64,000 nt of DNA from Neurospora intermedia (Eukaryota > Ascomycota > Sordariomycetes > Sordariales > Sordariaceae), in assembly GCA_037102815.1 (NCBI GenBank), contig BTPP01000003.1:5518001-5582000 (forward strand), in the 5' to 3' direction. Shown here one piece after another: positions 58,256-64,000 of this stretch. The translations under genes were made by a program, and so were the position numbers. The notes beneath the pieces are model-generated. The model ran no database searches, had not been told where the DNA came from, and saw nothing but the letters and a program-made list of their open reading frames with translations. Every line of letters begins with the position of its first letter. The first letter of the stretch is position 1.

Positions 58256-59757
58256 CTAAGCCATGTTTAAAGGTGTAACTGATCGCCCTTGTGCTTCTGG
58301 CCCGTCCTCAACCTCGTCGTGCTCGGCCCTGCTCTCAGTCTGAGTCCCTCGCTCGACTTGATCGTGCTCTTCTTCAGTCTCTGCCACAAGGAATGACGTT
58401 AGTCTGTCAAATTAAGAGATTCATAAGGAAGCGACGATGCAAATTGGAACCTGGCCCGGTGAGAACGGCAAGAAAAAAAGCAACTGGAGGCATGTGGCTG
58501 TGCCTAGTGTACGTACCTGAAATAGAGTCGAGCAGCTGAAGAACAGGCTGAATGAGGAGAAGTATTGGGACGATTTGGCCAAACCCCCAACTCTCTTCAT
58601 TTTGAACATCCGCCTCAACATACCAGGCCTGGTTCCTCTCTCGCCAACTCTTTGCGACGCGATACAAGTAGTAAATGAAAAACGCATGTGCCAGCAGTAG
58701 ATTCCCACAAACACCAAATATTTCGAAGAGGTTCGACTTCTTGACCTTCTTGGTGACCTTCTTCTGGAGAAGACAACATCTCTTTCGTGACATCGCAAGA
58801 CATTGCGTAAAGGAAATGGTAAGTGTATAATAAATCGGGATCCAATACTGTGTAGCCCATACCTTTGCTGCCTCGCCCTTTGCTGGGATATTCTTGAAGC
58901 ACATCGCTGGACAGTTTGGTTCCATGCCATCGACCCTGGCCGCGATCCAGCCGGTATAGAGGAGCAACGCCGTCACCGTCAACAGGAGGATACTCCGCAG
59001 CCACATGGACAAATTCACCATGGGATGTTTGTTCTTCACCCGCCGCGGCGCCACCGCCGGGGATCCTTCCGCGCGATCGGTGGTGGGCTGCTGCAAATCC
59101 ATCTTTATCCGCAAGGAGATAATGGCGTAGGCGTAGACGCAGTTACTCAGGCATGCTAAGTTCATGACCAACTTCAAGTGGTAGACGCTGAGACTCTGGT
59201 CGCTGTAGAGTTTCTTGAGCGTTGCTACCAATAGGGCGAAGGCTGTTGTAAGTTGTTGGTCGCCCAGGCTGAAGACCGAGTTGTAGCATATCAACGCCCA
59301 GCGTTCGGCTTTCTTGGTCCCTGGTCTTTTCAGGATGGTTTTTCTCAAGGCTTTTTCTAGAAGAATGTCTAGACAATCGTGAATGGCAGTAGCCCTCGGT
59401 CGTAGTGCTGCTGATAAGAGGGGAAAGATAATGCCCAGTAGAGCGGTAAGGCTGACGGAGACCATGAACGCAACAAACACCTGGGAGATTGTCATATTGT
59501 CAGCTATTGATCATATATCCTGTAAGTGACTGACTGAGCATAGGTTTGCGTGTCCCGATGTTTTTGCTGTTTATCGACGGGAGGAAGGGACTTACACCGA
59601 TCCCCGCTATGTCAGGATCTCCTTGAAGTTTGGGACAAGAGTCACAATAACCATAGTGCTCTGCACAGTTCCACTGGTCGTTCGTGATATTGTAGTAAAC
59701 ACGCGTGTGATTTCCGTCATCTAACTCCCGCCAGCAACGAATGAATTCGGACTCCAT
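58256..59757 (-). CDS. Seven-span membrane protein, paralogue B
   Basis: A 416-residue protein from exons 59757-59596, 59480-58517 and 58380-58256. The N-terminus MESEFIRCWRELDDGNHT is closely similar to paralogue A: cysteines at 8, 31, 38 and 41, sequons at N16 and N23, ending DPDIAGIG. Shared landmarks are SLGDQQLTTAFALLVATLKK, LSVYHLKLVMNLACLS, NCPAMC in the loop after the fourth helix, and SWGFGQIVPILLLIQPVLQL. The third cytosolic loop is basic (KKVTKKVKKS). The C-terminal exon encodes an acidic tail (ETEEEHDQVERGTQTESRAE). The intron positions equal those of A and C. The function is unknown. The tandem position and shared gene structure show origin by duplication. Confidence 0.87.
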
Positions 59758-60450
59758 GTTGACTTCGTAGAGGTATGCAGAAAGGACCGTCAGAATCCCG
59801 TGGTTCCTGAAGGTTGTAAGTTAGGGGATAGTCAGTAAATAAGGAAAACGATTACCTGATAAACACCCTTTAAATGCACGTGGGTATGGAAGAAAGGTCG
59901 CAAACCTACGAATCCCACGTCGAGAAACATGGCGAAAGGCTGATCATGCGACACTGCCCCTACAATTCAAGTCACCTTTGGTTTGAATGCTACCCTGGAC
60001 TTACTTGCAGAGAGATCTTCAACCACTTTCAAGGTGCCCAGGCGGGGCTGTTGGCCAGGAATAGCATCCTGATGGCTATTGCCTGTTCCAAATAAGTGAA
60101 ATGAAGCCCTGGTGCATGTGCGCAGGACACATTCGATTGTCGTTCATGACCCTTGCTTTCGGGTGATTTGAACCAATGGGAGTTTCGGAATCCCTTGTCT
60201 GTTCTTTTTTGCGGAGGAGGCGCAAGTCTCGAGCTGACAATTAAACCAGCAATGATCTACTTGATCTACTTCAGCCTTACTATGTAAACTGAAACCCCAC
60301 CCGCCCGTACAGGGCCGATGAGCGGTATCGATGAAGCGTTTGGTTGCAATGCTGGTGCACGGGCAGGTAATAAGAATGTTGACAAATTGGATGTAAAAAG
60401 AAGAAAGCCCTCAATGAAATCGGCGGTGGTCGATAGAAGAGACTGCGCGG
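59758..60450. other. Intergenic region between paralogues B and C
   Basis: About 0.7 kb without a supportable gene. It holds the promoter of B and the 3' region of C. Confidence 0.45.
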
Positions 60451-62316
60451 CTACCACGTCCCTCTAGCACGAGGCCCTATACTCGGGGCCAGGCTATTTA
60501 TACTCATGTGGCTGTTGTCCAGACTGGTACCAGAAGCTATGGGGCAAGTGCTACCAAATGCTCCAGGTGTCATCGCCCCAGTTCTATCCTCGATGGAGGT
60601 ATCCTTGTAATGTTCTATGGCCAGGGTTAAAAACACAATCGAGTCGTCAGCAGGATACCACACATAAAAGTAAATAGAAGTAGGATCAGTAGGTAGGTAA
60701 AGTACGAAGAGGTGGGTGGGATTACGGTAGGTAGTTTTCCAAGAACTACGTGTAGGTAGGTAGAGTAAAATAGGTAGTAAGCACTTACCTTTGAGAGAGT
60801 CGAACACTTGTAAAATAAAAGTGATCAGGAGAAACACGGAAATGATCTGCCCAAACCCCATGGCTCGCTCGGCTTCATATTCCTCCTCGTCCATTGCGTC
60901 TTGGCCCAAGAACCTGCATTTGAGGGCCCATAAAAAATACAAGAAGAACCAAACTGTCGTCTCGAGAAGCTGACAGAACTTTGAGGTTTTGAGCAGCCAA
61001 AGGCGAGAAAGGACGGCTTTGGCTGGTCGAAGAACCCACCGCCCAGTAAATAGAACGGTCGCAGAACATAATTGTCCTTCTGAATCTCGTAATTGGTTCG
61101 TGCAGTGCCGTTGTGAAGTGACAAGGGCTCTCGATGGCCGGCCGTCTTCAAGCACGGTTGGAAGCGCGTCCATCTGATGATACCCGTTGCGGCAAGAAAT
61201 TCCAAGGTCTGTCGGAGATTTCCTGTTCACTGTCATCAGAAACCATGACCATAGTCTCGCCATCACAAGACTATCTGCTTGCTCAGTGCGTTCCTCTCTT
61301 GATCCAAGAGTGGTTGGGAGCCCCCTCTGATCAATGAGTTTGGAACGCATGTAAAGAACCCACCGGGGCCAGACCCTGCCAGTGAAGAATGATATGTTGT
61401 CAACCATGCCGGCAATATTAGATGAAACGATCCAAAGATGTGTCACAATCATCCACTTCCTTCCTTCCCCGCCAAAGGGGGAGTTCTTCATCACACAGAG
61501 CGCGGGACAGCCTTGGGGTACTTTCCAATCCTCGCGGGCGGCTGACCGGCTGCTGTAGAGCAGCAATAAGTGCAGGGTGTACATGAGCAGCAATCTCAAC
61601 GTCCATGGTAATCCGTTTCGAAGTCGTTTCCAGGTGAGGAATGGCTTGGGGTTCTTGGTATCGGGGGCGTCATCACCATCCTTTGGTTCATCCATGTCCT
61701 TCATACTCCAATGGGTAATGGTTGTGTACATATAGGCTGCCGAAGTGAGAAAGGCAATGTTCATGACGTAGGTAAAGTGGTAGACGCTAATTGACCCGTC
61801 GATGTGGAGCTTTTTGATGGCTGCAATAAGCAGGGCGATGGAGGTAACCAGTTGCTGATCTCCCAAGCAGAGGGCCACGTCGTAGCAGACCTTTGCTATC
61901 TTGATGGCGTTCTGTTCATCCAGTTTCTTGCCGACGAGTTCACCCAGCCACGGGCGCACTCGAGCGTCGATGCGATTGACAATCAATGCGCGTGGATGCA
62001 CTGATGCTGATAGGATGCAAACCAGACTGACCAGAGCAGTGATAATGGCAGATATAAACAAGGATGCGGTTACCTAGAGAAAGGTATCAATCTCCATCGT
62101 GTTAGCGGCAGCACAAGTAGTTATGTTGCTGGAAGCTTAATTGAAATAAAATAACAAACGACTTACTCCTTGTCCCGCAATGTCAGGGTCAGCTTTCAGC
62201 GGGGGACAATCACATTTCGCAAAGTTTTCTGCGCAGCTCCAAGTGTTGCTTGGAATTCTGTATTCACCACCAGTCTGGGGGTCCCAACACCGAAGAGTAT
62301 CGCCGGCGCTCTGCAT
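60451..62316 (-). CDS. Seven-span membrane protein, paralogue C (enlarged loop)
   Basis: A 532-residue protein from exons 62316-62167, 62073-60789 and 60614-60451. It may start 5 codons earlier at 62331; I chose 62316 because MQSAGDTLRCW aligns with the starts of A and B. The N-terminus has four cysteines (C10, C28, C35, C37) and ends DPDIAGQG, but lacks the N-glycosylation sequons. It shares CLGDQQLVTSIALLIAAIKK, ISVYHFTYVMNIAFL, GCPALC and MGFGQIISVFLLITFILQV. A loop of about 110 extra residues separates the fifth and sixth helices. The last intron (60615-60788) contains no stop and is a multiple of three, so its retention would simply lengthen the protein. The final exon begins EHYKD, like EHYRE in paralogue A. 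Confidence 0.83.
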
Positions 62317-62376
62317 GTTGGCAAGCAGCAATCTTACGATGATACAGTAGTTGTGAGCAAGTCAGGTAACGGTTAT

Positions 62377-62377
<1 letters not shown>

Positions 62378-62411
<34 letters not shown>
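62378..62411. repeat. (TG)n microsatellite
   Basis: About 17 TG units upstream of paralogue C. Confidence 0.85.
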
Positions 62412-62412
<1 letters not shown>

Positions 62413-63024
62413 GAGCTGAAGAAGATCAGGGTGTTGCCGTATGCGAGAAACCGCAGGCAGATGAGATGAGATGGTAAGAAAAGAGGTTCAAAGGGTACCT
62501 ATATGTAGCCACCATGGAAGAAGATCAGTATTGATGATTCCAGGTGTACTATACATCCACAATCCAGCTCCGCCTTCTCTCCATCTTTGGGGTAGTCATC
62601 TAGTAGGTCCCATTGATACTTTGATGTAAACTTGTACCTTTTTGGGTGGCAAACAACTAGGTATGGACTCATTGACTGAGCGTTGGATGCCACACCACAG
62701 CTGAGTAGCTCCTTCCTTCCTACCTCACAGTATCAACATTGGGCTATACCCCTTCACCACGCCTCCTAACCAGGGCGGCAACTGACATCATATAGCAATA
62801 GTTTCCAGTAGTACAAAGTCGCCTTTATTGGTCCAAATAATCCCAGCTTCTGCTCTACTTCGCTGTCGCCAGCCACCGCCGGAGGCGCTGTTCGGGACTG
62901 GAAGCTTGGCTCCAAGTCGGGCCGCCTGCCTGCCTGCCTTGTGCCCCCTAAAAGAACGCAACTAACCCACACTCAGTCTATATGAAGCATATTCACCAAA
63001 CCCCAAAGACTAAGATCAAATCAT

Positions 63025-63099
63025 GAAGAAGAAGAAGAAGAAGAAGAAGAAGAAGAAGAAGAAGAAGAAGAAGAAGAAGAAGAAGAAGAAGAAGAAGAA
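63025..63099 (+). repeat. (GAA)25 tract
   Basis: 25 uninterrupted GAA units on the plus strand. A reading frame through it (poly-Lys) is an artefact of the repeat. Confidence 0.9.
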
Positions 63100-63568
63100 A
63101 ATGTCTTGGTATTCATTTTGCTGTCTGCCTGCTTGCCTGCCTGCCCTCCACGCGCCCAGCGCATACCGCTACCGCTACCGTCCGGCCTCCCAGATAAATG
63201 TCAAATAGAAATAGGAAGAAGGGAAGAAAGGTGAGAACATGGACATGAACAAGAAATGAAGCATAATAAAGAAGAATTTGAAGGTAAAAGATCAAAGGTA
63301 TATATAGGAAACCAGCCGATATAAATAGATAGGAAGAGAATTAGAGTTCTAAGAGATTTGGTTGGGGTATTTCAGTAGGGGGTATTTTCACGTTCGTTTT
63401 CTCTCTCTCTCCTTTCATTCCGTTTCTCCTTTCCAACACAACACAATCGCCCAGCGACATCGTACCACATACCATACTACTCATTCACCTGCCTCACCAC
63501 CCATCATCATGATCATCATCCCTTGCGGCATCTCCGCTGCAATCAATGCACTGCTGAAACGGCCGCAA

Positions 63569-64000
63569 CTAGCGACGAGTGTAGACGGGGATGTTCCGAC
63601 GAGGAGGAGGGGGGATGCCACCATTCTGCTCTGCGTTGTTGGTGAGCTCGGCGACGCGGGCCTTGATACGGGCTACGCGGGATTCGATGGCTGGTTTTGC
63701 ATGTTAGCATCTTTTGCACCCTGGAACTTTGTGAAATTCAACGGATAGATGACTTACTCTCCTCAGTACTGCTATATCCGTCCAACTCAATCCTCGCTCT
63801 GGGCGGCTGAAGTGTCCTAGCACCATCGAGCGGCTGTCCATTGCCGTTCATCTTCTCCTCCTTCAATCTTTGTGCAGCACGCTCGGCGGCGTTCTTGCGA
63901 ATCTGAGCCCAGCGATCCTGGGGGTTCGATGGAGTGGGGCTGACCGGGACGGGCTCAGGGCTGTTGGGGATGGAGGAGCCCGAGGTCTCAGAGACAGTCA
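63569..64000 (-). CDS. 3' end of an unidentified gene, partial
   Basis: Two exons at the window edge: 64000-63758 (continues beyond the window) and 63690-63569, joined across a 67-bp intron (GTAAGT...CAG). The visible ~121 residues are hydrophilic: SIPNSPEPVPVSPTPSNP, then a basic helix QDRWAQIRKNAAERAAQRLK, RTLQPPRARIELDGYSSTEE, IESRVARIKARVAELTNN and the C-terminus IPPPPRRNIPVYTRR. There are no membrane segments. The RWAQIRKNAAERA helix and the Pro-rich end suggest a scaffold or cytoskeletal-type C-terminus, but no family is recognised. The splice join keeps frame and the codon pattern looks coding. Confidence 0.7.

Larger units (their letters stand above)
62317..63568. other. Intergenic region with (TG)n and (GAA)n tracts
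   Basis: No supportable gene. It holds a (TG)n tract at about 62378-62411 and a (GAA)25 tract at 63025-63099, plus the promoter of paralogue C. Confidence 0.5.

Noticed and set aside
60160-60185. tRNA B-box-like sequence on the minus strand
   Set aside because: GGTTCAAATC is present but the flanks do not form a T-stem and no A-box or acceptor stem is found.
63023-63208. Poly-lysine open frame
   Set aside because: Produced entirely by the (GAA)n repeat.

Overview
This is a filamentous ascomycete nuclear window, most like Sordariomycetes (Neurospora/Sordaria type). The evidence is short introns of about 65-195 bp with GTAAGT/GTACGT/GTGAGT donors, large gene spacing, intergenic DNA full of microsatellites and GGTAGGTACC-like motifs, and a gene set (mitochondrial carriers, cap-2, alg12, HsbA, NB-ARC/TPR receptors) typical of that group. 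The genus is an inference. I see no bacterial features, rRNA, tRNA, CRISPR or virus-like element.

Layout. 0.7-5.7 kb: a divergent pair, an NB-ARC/TPR NOD-like receptor (minus) with a decayed repeat tail and a nucleoside-phosphorylase-fold protein (plus). The first 32 residues of the receptor and the last 28 of the phosphorylase carry matching Gly/Asn-rich motifs of the amyloid-signalling kind. This is the most interesting unit in the window: a putative receptor/effector pair. 6.2-10.9 kb: mitochondrial phosphate carrier, a small CBS-domain protein and a small conserved cytosolic protein. 10.9-14.2 kb: no gene. 14.2-15.6 kb: an NAD-epimerase/3beta-HSD-type reductase. 15.6-23.5 kb: nearly 8 kb without a supportable gene, holding one MITE-like element with 27-bp terminal inverted repeats. 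23.5-27.2 kb: divergent housekeeping pair cap-2 (actin capping beta) and alg12 (N-glycan mannosyltransferase). 28.1-32.3 kb: a 1359-residue glycosyltransferase joined to a VPS13/ATG2-C-like segment and about six ubiquitin-interacting motifs. 33.1-38.1 kb: an EasG-like dehydrogenase, a possible small secreted peptide and a secreted HsbA-type protein. 41.1-43.4 kb: PAF-acetylhydrolase-like hydrolase. 47.4-51.2 kb: a 1214-residue low-complexity protein with a cysteine-rich C-terminus. 52.7-54.2 kb: Mtm1/SLC25A39-like carrier. 55.5-62.3 kb: a tandem array of three paralogous seven-span membrane proteins with cysteine-rich, probably lumenal/extracellular N-termini. 63.6-64.0 kb: the 3' end of an unidentified gene leaving the window.

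All exon joins given below were derived by hand from splice-site consensus, reading frame and family alignment; each joined CDS is a whole number of codons. Family names come from motifs I can read; no database search was possible.
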